Shown here: positions 1-11,160 of the stretch, in pieces
Layout: each line of letters starts with the position of its first letter
Position numbering within the stretch: position 1 is the first letter of the stretch
Assembly: GCA_037127315.1 (NCBI GenBank)
Contig: JBBBDQ010000401.1
Span: forward strand, 271,001-335,000
Source of the DNA: Ascarosepion bandense
Lineage: Eukaryota > Mollusca > Cephalopoda > Sepiida > Sepiidae
Direction of reading: 5' to 3'
Length of the DNA: 64,000 nucleotides
Program-made: the position numbers and the translations under genes
Notes under the pieces: generated by a model
Database searches by the model: none
The model's input: the letters and a program-made list of their open reading frames with translations, nothing else
What the model was told of the DNA's origin: nothing

Positions 1-410
1 CGAGTTCAATAACAGGCTGCAGCAGTGGTGAACAAATAACTTAGAGAGTTCAGTTAAAGGGAATAAACTACATTACTACCAGAAGTGGCATCACACATGG
101 AATGAGAATGATAGTAATTGTAATAAAGGGTTCGGTTCAAAATTCCCAGCACCTGAAGAAGGCCGAAGTGTACAATAGCCAAAACAATGTAAACATGGCA
201 GTAAAGATAAGGACAGTAGTCTGAATAATGTAAATAGGTAAGTGTTACAACCTATCCTACATATCTTCATAATTACAATTGTTATCTTACAAACTCATAT
301 AGTAGCCCCTACCTTGAGTGGTTCTTGGGCCTTGTATTGGATGAACAAGAATATAAAAGAATGATATTTGTATTCTTGAAAATGAAGCATACAAAATAAA
401 TACAGTGTAA
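1..410. repeat. Dispersed repeat with hammerhead-like hairpin, otherwise unassigned
   Basis: Bases 125-240 resemble 43030-43160 on the same strand: a CTGAAGA-containing hairpin, then wording like ACAATGTAAACATGGCA. They therefore belong to a dispersed repeat, plausibly a Penelope terminal region or a retrozyme-like element. The rest of the stretch shows no ORF or recognisable element. Confidence 0.4.
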
Positions 411-411
411 C

Positions 412-560
412 CCTGATATAAGAGAGTCGTCGGGACCAGATAAAGGTTCTCTTATATCCCGGTTTTGTCTATTTTATATACATTACCACAGGCTCTAATT
501 TGTGACCAGAGAGAATCTCTCTTATATCCGGGTTTTTCTTATATCCTGTACTTATACTGT
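412..560. mobile_element. Pogo/Tigger-like DNA transposon remnant
   Basis: After a TA, the sequence begins CAGTGTAACCCTGATATAAG and continues with GGGACC and repeated CTCTTATATCC blocks in both orientations. This layout is typical of Tigger/pogo terminal regions. There is no transposase, so it is a short non-autonomous copy or a decayed end. The right boundary is uncertain. Confidence 0.4.
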
Positions 561-810
561 ACATCATAGAAATGCACTGAGGCAAGTTTTCGGTGATGTG
601 CTCCAGTTACAATGCAAGTTTTGGGTTTCACAAATCATACTCACTCCACCAGTAACTCCTGGCCTGCTTTTATCCTCACCTCAATTGCAATGCTACAGAG
701 GATTACAGAGAGTCGTGCTCAATATGAATTTGAACAGTAAAGCCATATCTTATCTTATCTGGACATTTTACATGTACTCACTTATTCTTCTAAGACGCAT
801 GCTTACCTAA

Positions 811-1119
811 GTCAGTCAGTTAAATGCCATACGTGATACACACTTATACGAACATGTCTTGAAAGAGACATGACTGACTGGGTAGAAGATTATCCTGCAG
901 TAGGTTGCCATTACTTTCTGAGGTAGAATGGCTGCCAGCCAAGGCTATAGAACCTAATCTGTCCTGTTATTTAACCCATAACTGGAGGGAAGAGAAAGAT
1001 TAATACCTTTCTCAAGAGTATTTACGCATAAGTGAATGTGAGGAATTCAACTGGAATTCGAACTCGGCTCCCCGATTTCTTGTTCCGAGCTGACATCCAC
1101 TGCACCACAACACACATCA
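811..1119 (-). mobile_element. SINE-A (tRNA-derived), full-length copy
   Basis: Read on the minus strand, this starts with a tRNA-like head. The A box is TGGTGCAGTGG and the B box is GTTCGAATTCC. A long body follows (GGACAGATTGGGTTCTATAG in sister copies) and it ends in TTAACTGACTGAC. It is flanked by the 12-bp target-site duplication ATGCTTACCTAA at 799-810 and 1120-1131. Five other substantial copies occur in the window. Confidence 0.85.
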
Positions 1120-1259
1120 ATGCTTACCTAAACTTTACCAAATTTTCTAATTTGATAAGATTTATCAAAACAAGAAGCTGCAATTGATTATAAATTATTC
1201 TGTTACTGGACAACCAAAATGTTTTCAAATGAGTAAAGTTCTACAAGAAATAAAACCTA

Positions 1260-1940
1260 AGGGTCGTACAGAAGATAGTGAAAGAAAGCAAAAAGACTGG
1301 ATTAAAAATCAACTGCAGGAAGACAGAATGCATAGGCGTTAGCAAAAGTATGAGCCCAACATGCAAATTACAAATTGGAGAGAGAAAAATCAAGCAATTT
1401 AAATATATGAAAAGTGTTTTAATAGAGGACAGAAAGTATGACTCTGAAATCTAAAACTGCATTGAGAAAGATGCCTTCCAAAAGCTGAGCAAAGTATTAA
1501 GAGATAGAAAAATATCATTAGAAATGAAGAAAACAGTACTGAACTGTTATGTAATATCAGCCCCCCTCCCCCATATGATGGTAAATCCTGGACAATCTCC
1601 AGGTAGATGAAGAAAAGACAAAAAGAAGTTATGACAAGAACATGTGAACAACAAAGTTTTAGGGAAAATGAGAACAAACATCAGAAAAACAGAATTGAAA
1701 TTTCTAAGGCACATAATGAGGAAAGAGGGCTTGGAAAATTTGATACTCACAAGACAGATTGATGTTCAAAGGATAAAGGAAAAGAACACAAACTTCCTAG
1801 AGAGCTTGAGTAAATCAATGTTGGGGCAAGGTTCAGGAGAAATAACAAAAAGACAAAATTTATTAAGAGCTACAAAGAATAAGAAATTGTGGAGAGCCAT
1901 GACTGCCTATGTCCAGAAGGAACATGGCACATAGAAAACA
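1260..1940 (+). mobile_element. RTE-like LINE, C-terminal fragment (first of four)
   Basis: The translation is broken but shows the post-reverse-transcriptase region: IGERKIKQFKYM (1360-1410), DAFQKLSKVLRDRKIS, FLRHIMRKEGLENLILT and a closing KLWRAMTAYVQKEHGT. This is the usual C-terminus of RTE/BovB-type or similar ORF2 proteins. It has several stops and frameshifts and is a dead copy. Confidence 0.7.
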
Positions 1941-2039
1941 ATCTCTTGCACATCTGAAGTTGCTTGCTCTCTTAACACATTCCTTCAACTAATCAAAGAT
2001 TCTTTTATTAGCATCAAGTTTGTATTGACATTGCCAAGG

Positions 2040-2300
2040 ACACATGCCAAAAGCTAAGCAGAGCATTAAGAGACAGGAAAATTTTGTTGGAAACAAAGAA
2101 AAGAGTACGAGACTGTTATGTAATATCTGTCCTCCTGTATAGCAGTAAATGCTGGACAAACTTATCAAAGATTAAGGAAAGACTTCAGGTAACCAAAATG
2201 TGGTCCTACAGAAAGATGCTGAGGATACCACAAATTGAACATGTGAGTAATGACTGGATTTTGGAGAGAATGGTAATGAAAAGGAAACATACTTAACATC
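2040..2300 (+). mobile_element. RTE-like LINE fragment (second of four)
   Basis: The frame encodes SRALRDRKILLETKKRVRDCY and continues to LLYSSKCWTNLSKIKERL and MWSYRKMLRIPQIEHVSND. It is homologous to 2880-3080 and truncated at both ends. Confidence 0.65.
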
Positions 2301-2359
2301 AGGAATTATTGTTAAATCTGTGTTCAACTGAATGTAGTATATATTTAATAATTCCTCCA

Positions 2360-2743
2360 CTGAAGACATTTTCTATCAGCATAGTCATTACTATACTGCA
2401 AGAAAATCAAATGTATGGTCATCAGCAAAAAGAGCAGCCCAAACTGCCAAATACAGATGGGGGATGTTAAAATCAAGCAGGTACAAAAATTTAAATATCT
2501 GGGAAGACAGAAAGTGCCGCACAGAGATCCAAAGGCAAATTGCCATGGTGAAGGATGCATTCCAGAAGCTGAGTAAAGTATTAAAAGACAGGAAACTTTC
2601 ACTATAAACAAAGAAGAGATTACTGGATTGCTATGTGATGTCAGTTCTTCAATATGGCAGAGAATGTTGGACAACATCATCAAAGACGAAGGAAAAACTT
2701 GAAGCAGCTGAAATGTGGTTCTACAGAAAGATAATGCGGATAT
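2360..2743 (+). mobile_element. RTE-like LINE fragment (third of four)
   Basis: Degenerate reading frames match the KQVQKFKYLG motif and the following DAFQKLSKVLKDRKL region. It breaks off inside EMWFYRK, just before a small inverted-repeat insert at 2744-2799. Confidence 0.6.
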
Positions 2744-2799
2744 AAAGTGGGGGATCAGTTCTATATTACAATCAATAGATAACCTGATCCCTCACTTTG
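2744..2799. mobile_element. Short foldback (MITE-like) hairpin insert
   Basis: The two ends are near-perfect inverted repeats: AAAGTGGGGGATCAG at the left and CTGATCCCTCACTTT at the right. They enclose about 26 bp of AT-rich loop. The insert separates two RTE fragments. No transposase or clear target-site duplication is visible. Confidence 0.4.
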
Positions 2800-3385
2800 T
2801 GGTCACAGCAGTTTGTATACATTTATATTCCTGACATCCAAAAGCACAAGGATGCATTCCAGGAGCTGAGAAGAGTATTAAGAGACAGGAAAATTTCACT
2901 AGAAACAAAGAAGAGATTACTGGATTGCTATGTGATGTCGGTTCTACAATATGGCAGTGAATGTTGGACAACATCATCAAAGATGAAGGAAAAACTTGAA
3001 GCAGCTGAAATGTGGTTCTACAGAAGGATGCTGCGGATATCGTGGACTGAGCATGTCAGCAATGATGAGGTATTGGAAAGAATGGAAACGAAAAGGAAAT
3101 TAATATTGAGCACCAGGAAGAGGCAACTGAAGTTCCTGGGACATGCAATGAGAAAGGAGGGCTTGGAGAACCTGATACTAACAGACCAGATAGAAGGAAA
3201 AAGAGACAGAGGAAAACAGCAGATATTATATTTGAAGGTCCTGAGCAGGTGGATGACAGAATGGGGGCTGCGAGATGTTACAGGAGAAAGAGTGCTGAGA
3301 GCTCCCAGGGATAGGGTGATGTGAAAGGCCATGATTGCCTACGTCCTGAAAGGACAAGGCACATAGAAGAAGAAGAAGTCATAAC
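2800..3385 (+). mobile_element. RTE-like LINE 3' end (fourth of four, best preserved)
   Basis: A 175-residue open frame carries the best copy of this C-terminal region: DAFQELRRVLRDRKISLETK, SVLQYGSECWTTSSKM, EMWFYRRMLRISWTEHVSND and FLGHAMRKEGLENLILT. This region follows the reverse transcriptase core. The copy ends GGCACATAGAAGAAGAAGAA, a simple-repeat 3' tail typical of RTE elements. The polymerase core is absent, so it is 5'-truncated and non-autonomous. Confidence 0.75.
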
Positions 3386-3690
3386 TATAACATAGTCCTA
3401 AAAAACAGCAGCTATAATTGCAAGGATATTAAATATAAACAAATTAATCATAATACCAAACATAATCAAATAGGAAAATAATTTGGTACACACCACTATT
3501 TAACCAAATGGTTAGTACCAAGTTAAGCAATAAATAACTTCCTTAATCTAGTTTAAAATCACTTCCCAATTAATAATCCACTTAGCAAAATTATTAATAA
3601 AAATACACTGAAACTTAGTTATAGCTCCACTGATAATTTCGATATGATAATAAAAAAACAATAATAAAATTCTAAAACAACATTATGATA
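3386..3690. other. AT-rich spacer, nothing recognised
   Basis: Highly AT-rich sequence between the RTE tail and the Penelope fragment, with no coherent reading frame. Confidence 0.5.
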
Positions 3691-3699
3691 TTAATTATA

Positions 3700-4100
3700 A
3701 CTAACACACCATAAATAATGATAACACAAGTTCCTGCAATTGTCATTACCCTAATGTATGCCCTATGCAAAATAAATGCCTTACAAATTCCATTGTATAC
3801 CAAGCTACCATCTCTACTAATGAAAATTTTAATATTACAAAACATTATATCAGATGTTCTAAGAATAATTTTAAGTCTCGATTTTATCAGCATAACTTAT
3901 CTTTTAAAAATAAAGCATATAGTAATTCTACTTCTCTTTCTAAATGCTACTGGCAAATTAAGATGCAAATAAAACTTCTTCAGTTCAATAGAAAAATATT
4001 AACTAAAGCTAGAACATGTAAATCCTTACATGAAAAATGTTTTCGTTGCTTACAAGAAAAAAATCCATATGATAAAATTCCCCAAAACTGACTTATAGAA
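3700..4100 (+). mobile_element. Penelope-like element, endonuclease-domain remnant
   Basis: The frame at 3765-4091 reads CLTNSIVYQATIS, then KNNFKSRFYQHNLSFKNKAY and LSKCYWQIK. This is the characteristic C-terminal GIY-YIG endonuclease region of Penelope-like retroelements (consensus style: CLT..IVY.A.V, F..R...H..SF, LS..IW.LK). The upstream reverse transcriptase is missing. A hammerhead-like hairpin lies about 520 bases downstream on the same strand (4615). Confidence 0.65.
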
Positions 4101-4778
4101 CCAACGTAATGAAATTACTAATTTTTGCAATTATAGAATCTTCCATATCCTTTAATTATATCTGAAATTATTTATCTCAATATTTTCACTATTTGCTCAT
4201 GTTATAGCTTTAAAAAATTAGCTTATTAAACTGGCAATTTTTTTTTAATTACTTTTATTTTTTTATATTTATCTTATTTTGTTTGTTTCATCTTTTCCAA
4301 CATTTGAATTTTTCTTTGCTAGTCTTTCCTTTTTCTTCTTCTTCTATATTGTTACTTCTCTTTTCTTTTTTTCCTTTTTCTTTTTTTCTACTTTATCTTT
4401 CTCCAGTTTAAAATTTTTAACATGTCTGGCTTTCCATGGCAAAACATTGAAACACTACTGTCTATTGAGCCGTATACATACCATTCTTTAAAATGCTATC
4501 ACATCCCATCGGTTGATCTATTTATTCTTATGCTTTTATTTATTTTTTACTTTTATTTTTTAAATCTCCTTATCTATATATATATTACAAAATAAATTAA
4601 CCACATTTTACTGCCTGATGATGGTGTTTTAACTCCAAAACTTTATAGCTAACAAGTTGCAGTATGCCATTATAATAATAATAACAATAATAACCATATA
4701 TTTATGTGCTTCTTTTGTATTGAGCACTTTTCAAAAGTAAATTTCTAAATGCAGAATATACTTCCATTAGTAACCATT

Positions 4779-4782
<4 letters not shown>

Positions 4783-4829
<47 letters not shown>
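4783..4829. repeat. (TA)n microsatellite
   Basis: A long pure TA tract that abuts the tail of the SINE-C copy at 4828. Confidence 0.95.
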
Positions 4830-4835
<6 letters not shown>

Positions 4836-4985
4836 CATCTGCAGACAGATCTGTATCACAGCTCATCAGTATGATTAGACATCCAATTGCTTCTAGCCAG
4901 GATTGAAACCTGACCAAATTGACATCAGTCAACAATTTTATCTCTGAGATATGGGCGCTCATTAGAAGAAGGCAGACTTTAGTGA
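4828..4985 (-). mobile_element. SINE-C (tRNA-derived)
   Basis: A minus-strand element sharing CAGACAGATCTGT, CTCATCAGTA and AGGATTGAAACC with copies at 28669, 35925 and 44598. The tail points into the (TA)n tract at 4783, as in the sister copies. Confidence 0.7.
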
Positions 4986-5393
4986 GTTATATACAATGAT
5001 ACTAATTGATCAGTACTAAAAAGAACTACTAGATGAGATACCCCTTGACACAGGTAGTGGAACAAGAACAGTCTACTGCCATGTTTAGAGATAATCTTGG
5101 AAATACTCACCACACAAAAGGTAATCTCTCTTTAAATAAAATACTTTCTTATACACACACACAGAATTTTTTTTCTATATGCAGAGTATGATGGATAAAT
5201 TGTCATTTAAATTATACAAAAATGAAAATAACAATAATCTCATTTTAACAGATATTTTTACCGAAATTTCACAAAAATATCTTGAAAGCGCAAATGTATT
5301 CAATAAAACTGCATTTGGCTTCAACCATAGATTCCAGATGACTTTGGAATCTGGTGCAACTCTTCTGAACTGTCTCCTTGTTTAAGTTACTGA

Positions 5394-6119
5394 ATCTAAT
5401 CTAATCTAATCTAAACTTATTTATAAATGGAATTTTGTCTGTTTGTGTGTGTGTGTGTCTGTTACCTATAGACTCCAAAACGGCTGAACCGATTTTCCTG
5501 AAAATTTATACAATTGTAATATAAGCATCTGCAAATGTTCTTAGCTAGGTTTTGTGTCAAGGTACCCCCGATAAATATCAAAAATCAATAATCGTAAAAA
5601 ATCTGGTTATAGAATTAGTGGTTCAATTTTAATCAAATTTGATACACTCATAGACAAAGACACAAGAAACGATACTCAGAAGTTTCAAGGTTTCAGTTAT
5701 TACAATAGTGCAGGAAATCAATAATATATATATAAGGCAAAATGTTTGTGTGTGTGTCTGTTTATCTGACTGTATGTCTGTATTTTTTTTAGCCCTTTTA
5801 TTTTAGTTTTTGCTTCGGGTTTGGCTCTAAGTAGGTATAATTGTAATTCTTAGTCTCAGCCATGATACCATTTACTCAGAGGACTTATTTAGCCTTCAAA
5901 ATTCAGTTTATGACAAAAAAACTTATTTGATATCGATACCAGGAAATCAAAATTTGACTTACATCCATTCATTTTTCTTTCAGTCCAGTTTCACTTTAAA
6001 AGGAAATAGTTGTTTCCAGTTAGTCTTTCATGTCAATGTCCAAAGAGTCTGAGCTCCAGGACCATGGATTAGTTTTAAAGCTTTCATTACACCCAAGCAC
6101 CGCCGAGCTATACTGCTAG
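5394..6119 (+). mobile_element. Helitron-like non-autonomous element, copy 1
   Basis: It begins TCTAATCTAATCTAAACTTA and ends in a region with CACCGCCGAGC and a terminal CTAG, consistent with Helitron rules (5'-TC, 3'-CTRR with a subterminal hairpin). Internal blocks such as GGTACCCCCGATAAATATC are shared with copies at 51907 and 56281. About 265 bases from 5780 to 6045 differ from the 56-kb copy, so the middle was replaced or inserted. Confidence 0.5.
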
Positions 6120-6184
6120 TAATACCATAATCTTTGTCTTCAGTTCATTTTTGATGTTACAATGAATTTTGTTGGTCTTTTGCT

Positions 6185-6665
6185 CAGCTGCACTCTATGC
6201 ATAATAATCAAGGGATTTGCAATTGGGGGAGTTAAGTGGCTGGATGTAAGGGGGTGATGCAGTAATAGAAATTGTCTGATAGCCATAACTGAGTTCGCCT
6301 GCTTGTGTGGTATGGTGCAGAGTCCTGTTGCCAGATATATGGTCTTCCAGCAGCCACCCTCTTGACCCAGCAGCTACTTCCTCAAGGCACTTGATGCAGG
6401 CCCCTATGTTGAGTCTGAGGTCCTGTTGGAAGATGAATGGAGTCATAACATTGTCATTATTAGTGATCACTCCAAACACTATTATGTTGACTGGATATAT
6501 CTTCAAACTCTTTCTGAACCTTCTGCACTTTCCTCTGAAATGTTCATATTGGAGCTTCTGGCATGAATGCCAAGTAGTACAAGAATGAAGTTTCCAAATT
6601 TCTGGTTGAGTGAATAACATCAAGGTGGTCTTTTTCCTACAGACGGTGCCCAACTGACCCTGCTA
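6185..6665 (-). mobile_element. Mariner/Tc1-like transposase remnant
   Basis: The minus-strand frame reads VFGVITNNDNVMTPFIFQQ, then IKCLEEV and SPPYIQPLNSPNCKSLDYY, which matches the transposase catalytic region (usual ending PDxNPLDYxVW). It is shuffled by frameshifts. It is homologous to 36455-37130. Confidence 0.65.
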
Positions 6666-6812
6666 TACTGTGCAATGAAATACTCATGCATGAAATTAAA
6701 AATAGCAACAATTTATCCAGCATACCCTGTATAATAGAAGCAAAATGCTAGCATTTTAAAGCTGATTTTAAAAGAAAAAATAAATCCTTGGTTAATGCCA
6801 GAAAATCTTTGT

Positions 6813-7040
6813 AAAACGTCTATTGAACAGGTGAAGAGGCTCATCCCTTGTTTCCTGTTTAGGATGCAGTTTCTGGTTTTCTCTTTTCCAATCTTCTCAC
6901 TCTTTTTCTTTTTCAATTGGAGTAGATAGACTAAACTATTGCCTGGTTCACACTCCACCCACGTCTATTGAACAGGTGAGGAAGCTCATACTTTGTTTCC
7001 TGTTTTCCAGTTTCTGGTTTTCTCTTTTCCAATCTCTTCA
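6813..7040. repeat. Local partial tandem duplication
   Basis: GTCTATTGAACAGGTGA and the following TTTCCTGTTT/TTCTGGTTTTCTC wording occur at about 6818 and again at about 6963. A more diverged relative occurs at 14300-14400. It represents an unassigned repeat duplicated in place. Confidence 0.55.
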
Positions 7041-7105
7041 ATCTTATGTAGCCCCCTGCACATCAGTGGTGTTACCACCTTGCTCGGGGTGATATGATTA
7101 AAAAC
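7030..7105 (+). mobile_element. 3' tip of jockey/CR1-like LINE
   Basis: It carries the terminal signature TAGCCCCCTGCAC, then CACCTTGCTCGGGG and TGATTAAAAA. The same signature ends the longer copies at 12640, 17485 and 23115. Confidence 0.6.
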
Positions 7106-7189
7106 AAAAATAAACAAAAAAAACTAATCAAAATGACTTCAAGAACTTTTGAGTTGAGGTGAAGGTACAGTTGGAGTAATCATAGCAAA

Positions 7190-7560
7190 GAGAAGGTGCG
7201 TTCCTGACGTTGCAAGATGATACACTGGACTTGTGAGTGTTGGTCTTGACCATAGTAATGAATGCTAAGAACATCCCCCTCCCAAATTTATAGACAGAAC
7301 CTATAGATGCATGTTGGAATTTTTTCCTAAATGAACATGGACCAATTCTTTTTCTCATTCACCATATCTTTTTCTTTCTTGTATTAAACTCAGAATGTTA
7401 TAATCCTTTTGTGTGGAAGACAATTCTTACTTTGCCTGACTACTGTTGGTTTGCCTAGTTTTGACTTGTATATATTTTGTTTACTTAGTATTATTTTGCC
7501 ATGTTATTTTTCTTACTCTTCTTATTGTTTGAGAACTTTGCAAATTACAGATTCTGGAAC
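7190..7560. repeat. Unclassified dispersed repeat X, uninterrupted copy
   Basis: AATTTATAGACA, then CTCATTCACCATAT and TTTGCCT/ACTGTTG blocks appear in the same order at 51700-52560. There they are split by a Helitron-like element, so this copy serves as an empty site. Confidence 0.55.
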
Positions 7561-7831
7561 ACTCACTAACCTTCCCTTTCAGGGTCTGAGAGAAGGTATA
7601 TAATGCATTTCTATACTTTGTAAGCATTTCTTTTCTTTCTAGAAAATAAAAAAAATGCCATTTGGATTCTTTACTAAAAAAAACACCATCTATCTTTACC
7701 AATAATCATTAGGCCAGTGTGGTACGGCAGTGACCCATTCTTCCTGATGATCTGTGGAAGGCATATGTCCAATAAAGTACCATGACAAGCTAAGAACTGC
7801 AATAAAGGAACATCAAACCTGGTCATTATCT

Positions 7832-8100
7832 ATATGGGTAACCATTTGGGTATACTAGATGCAATAAGCTTTGATGTGTGGATGGTGTTATGATAACTCA
7901 GAATTGGAAACTGGAGAGCCGAGTTCTGATTCCTGCCAGGTGCATTATATTTACTGATGCACAAATAACCTTGGGGAAGGTATGAATCCACCTTTTCTCC
8001 CCTAGCTATGGGTTAATTAGTAGAACTTGTATCAGTAAACCATTATTATCACTGAAAGATTCTTACAATCTAAAAATATTTTCTGCAAAAGGTTGATAAA
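7832..8100 (+). mobile_element. SINE-B (5S rRNA-tRNA composite), diverged copy
   Basis: It shows a 5S-like stretch (ATTTGGGTATACTAGATGCA then ATAAGCTT), a tRNA-like GTGGATGGTGTTATGATAAC, a GGGGAAGGTATGAATCCACC body and a tail near 8090. It is one of about four 5S-bearing copies. Confidence 0.55.
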
Positions 8101-8739
8101 CCATAAAAAGTCAATGAAAAAAAATAAATCGCAGACTACAAAAATTTCTCATATATAAAACAAATCATATAAAAAATTATAGAGGGTAATTTCACCCAAT
8201 GCAAAGTAAGGAAGCCACTAAGATACAAAGGGTTATATTAGTATGAAAGAATGTGAAACAAAGAGCGACACTAATGAAAGAACAATAATTCAGGAGAGAG
8301 GAGATTTCAATTACATCAAAGGGCAAATATTTTATGAGACACTTGGCTAACAATTAGGTTGCTGGCCCTGCATGTGCTTGCAAAACAACTCTAACCTGAC
8401 CAAATAGGAACTATATAAGAACTCTAAAAGTCTTACTGGCAATATTCTTTTACCTGCTTCAAGATCCATGATGAACATTCCATCAAGTTCAGTGGCATTC
8501 ACGATTGAGATTGGGATAGTGATCAAGGCAGCAAAGTGAAATGTGTGCCATGCTCTTGAAATCTTATACAGTGTGAGAGGACACTTTGCTATGCTGAAGG
8601 ATTTCACTACCAGAATAGATATGAAACTTATCTTGAAGGCTTCCAATCTACAATAATGTCGAGGTAAGAAGTATCAAACAATCTTTTATATAAACGATAC
8701 TATCATTCTTCCAAATGTTAACCTATGCTTTGTTGGTCT
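8101..8739. other. No gene recognised
   Basis: A 99-residue minus-strand frame spans 8347-8646, but it lacks any familiar motif, splice border or codon signal. A short LINE-like piece (TTTCACCCAATGCAAAG) lies near 8190. The remainder is unassigned. Confidence 0.4.
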
Positions 8740-9350
8740 AGGGCAATATGATGACATCTTCTACATGTTCTTGGAACCATTCCCATGCAGCTCTGCTAAG
8801 AGATGCTGCTGCTTCTCTATTCCTTCATAGTCATGGCTCTCCACAACCTCCATCCTTGTCCTGCCATCTATTCAGATAAGCATATCAGATAGGTGGCCTA
8901 CTTGCTTTCAATATGTCCTCCTTCCTCATTATATCAAGAAATTTCAGCTATCTCTTCCTGATTCTTGAAGACTTTCTCCCCATCCATGGAGTTCTGAGTA
9001 TCCTTCTGTAGAACTACATTCTAGTTTCCTCTTCATCTGTGAGAAAATTATCTAGCATTAACTGCAATACAAGAGAACTGATCCTACATAACAGTTGAGT
9101 ACTCTTTTCTTGTTTCTGTTGCTTTAAGTCTTTTCTTCACTCGAGAGGAGGTTATCCACCATTCACTGCCATATACAAGCATTGATATTAGATAACAGTT
9201 CAATATTCTTATTTTTTTTATTTCCAATGAAATTTTTCTGTTTCTTAATATGTTGCTTAGCTTTTGGAATTAATCTTTTGCTAATGCAATGCAGGTTCAA
9301 ATATTGGCATCATATTTTGACACCCTCTGTTAAAATACTGACTGCTATCA
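8740..9350 (-). mobile_element. RTE-like LINE 3' fragment
   Basis: The reverse strand shows degraded versions of the MRKE..KLEYLD..FLG and CYVGS/YMAVNGG segments found in the 2.8-kb copy. It is recognised by nucleotide blocks such as CTTCCTCATTATATCAAGAA and ACTGCCATATACAAG. It contains many stops. Confidence 0.5.
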
Positions 9351-9599
9351 TAGAAGATTCTTGTTTAAAAAACTAAGTACCTGCTTGTCAGTGATGCTAA
9401 ATAAGGTTTTATGCACCAAAGTAACTTTACATAAAGAATAGAACCCAGTCTCCTGAGCAAAACATCACACTGCCTCAACCAAGTTGCTTTCTCCACCAGT
9501 GCATCCCTGGTGACATTGTTTATCCAGAAAAATGATGCATACAAACCCTGCCATGCAACTCATTCATGAGAAAGCAAAAGTTTCTAAATTAAGTGATTA

Positions 9600-10580
9600 T
9601 CATCCAGTTCCAATGCGATGCATACCAATTAAAGTTGCTTTTGGCAATAAACAATAATTAGAAAGACTTTATATACTTTGTGACCCATTCCTCCTTATGC
9701 GTATCATCCTTCTGTTAGTATAGTTAGCAGGAAAGCCTCTTACATCAGTTTTGACCCTCCAATGCTGACAGGTACTTGCTACAACTGAACATGAGGATCC
9801 TAAGTTATGCTGTTTTAAAAATGTACTGAAGTTCTATTTGGTCTTTACCAAAATCACTCATAACGACAGAAGTCAACCTATGAAAATGAAGTATATGAAG
9901 CCATCATATCTCTAGCCCGGACTTGTTATGAGACAATAGCTGTCATTCTTGACACATTTTGCTGATCATAATGTTTTAGCCTATCGGTGTATACAATACA
10001 ATGTGAATTAGAAGTGTCAGATAAATTTAAGTTAGTCTTTCAATCATCTATAAAAACAAAATTGCTATAGTAATAATATTTAGTCTGGCAACTCGACCAC
10101 GGCCTCTGGTGTCAAATGAAACAACCCAACAAAGAAAGTATTGATTATTCTTTCTAACAAGTCATAAATTCACCCTGGGTTGGTTATAGATTTTTTTTTT
10201 TTTTTACATTGCATATTGCCAAGAGACAAACAACTGAGTGGCAGTTTTGTTTTTTTTTCTCTTTAGTTGATTGTTTTTTTTTCTTTGGCCTTCCCAATTA
10301 TTTGCTGTGTTATCAGTTATTTAATGTTTAAGGATACTTTATTTGCATAGACAAGACTTAATTGCAGGTTTTAAAGCTAACAGAAACTGATTTTAGTGTT
10401 TTATTATACATGATTAAATTAATTCCTACAACCTAACAAAGAACTTGTAAAGAACTCGTTTTTTCTTTTTTTTTGAGAAAGATTTTGATTCAAACAATAG
10501 ACTTTCAACTTGGCTCATAAAAAGACTATAATGCATAAAAAGTAGGTCAGTGAATATATAAATCCATTGACAGCATAAAA
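9600..10580. other. No gene recognised
   Basis: AT-rich with several T homopolymers. No coherent ORF, SINE head or splice-bounded exon was found. Confidence 0.45.
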
Positions 10581-10589
10581 AAAAAAGCA

Positions 10590-11160
10590 TCTTCTATGTG
10601 CCATGTCCCTTCAGGACGTAGGTGATCATGGCCTTCCACATCTCCTTATCCCTTGTAGCTCTTAACACCCTTTCTCTTGTTACCCCTCCCAAACTCTACT
10701 CTGCCATCCATTTGCTCAAGCATGTTATGCATTACTTTCCCATATCTCTTTCCCTGTACTGTAAGTATCAGATTCTCCAAGTCTTCCTTTCTCATTAAAT
10801 GTCCCAGAAACTTCAGCTGTCCTTTCCTGATGTTAAGCGTAAGTTTCCTTTTCGTTTTGACCCTCTCCAAAATCTCATTGTTGCTAATGTTTCACCTACG
10901 GTATCCTCTTTTAGAACCACATTTCAGTTGCTTCACATTTTTCTTTCATCTTTGATAAGAAAGAAAGAATGTCCAACATTCACTGCCATATTAAAGGATA
11001 GACATCACATAAAAATCCGTCACTCACTTCTTTGTTTCCAGCAATATTTTCCTATCTCTCAATATTCAGCTTTTAAAATGCATCCTTGGCCATGCCAAAA
11101 TGCCTTCAGATCTCAGTGTCACACTTTCAATCCTCTGTTAGAACAATTCCCAGGTATTTA
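10590..11160 (-). mobile_element. RTE-like LINE 3' part
   Basis: The minus strand encodes MERVKTKRKLTLNIRKGQLK, then FLGHLMRKEDLENLILT, and begins with the same terminal block as other copies (TATGTGCCATGTCCCTTCAG at the low-coordinate end). Upstream segments matching the KYLG and CYVMS regions extend to about 11160. It contains frameshifts. Confidence 0.65.

Noticed and set aside
2797..3324. A 175-residue ORF as a host gene
   Set aside because: Its sequence is the familiar LINE post-RT region, repeated many times in this window and ending in a retroelement tail.
8347..8646. A 99-residue minus-strand ORF as a gene
   Set aside because: No recognisable domain, splice-site context or homologous copy; compatible with chance.
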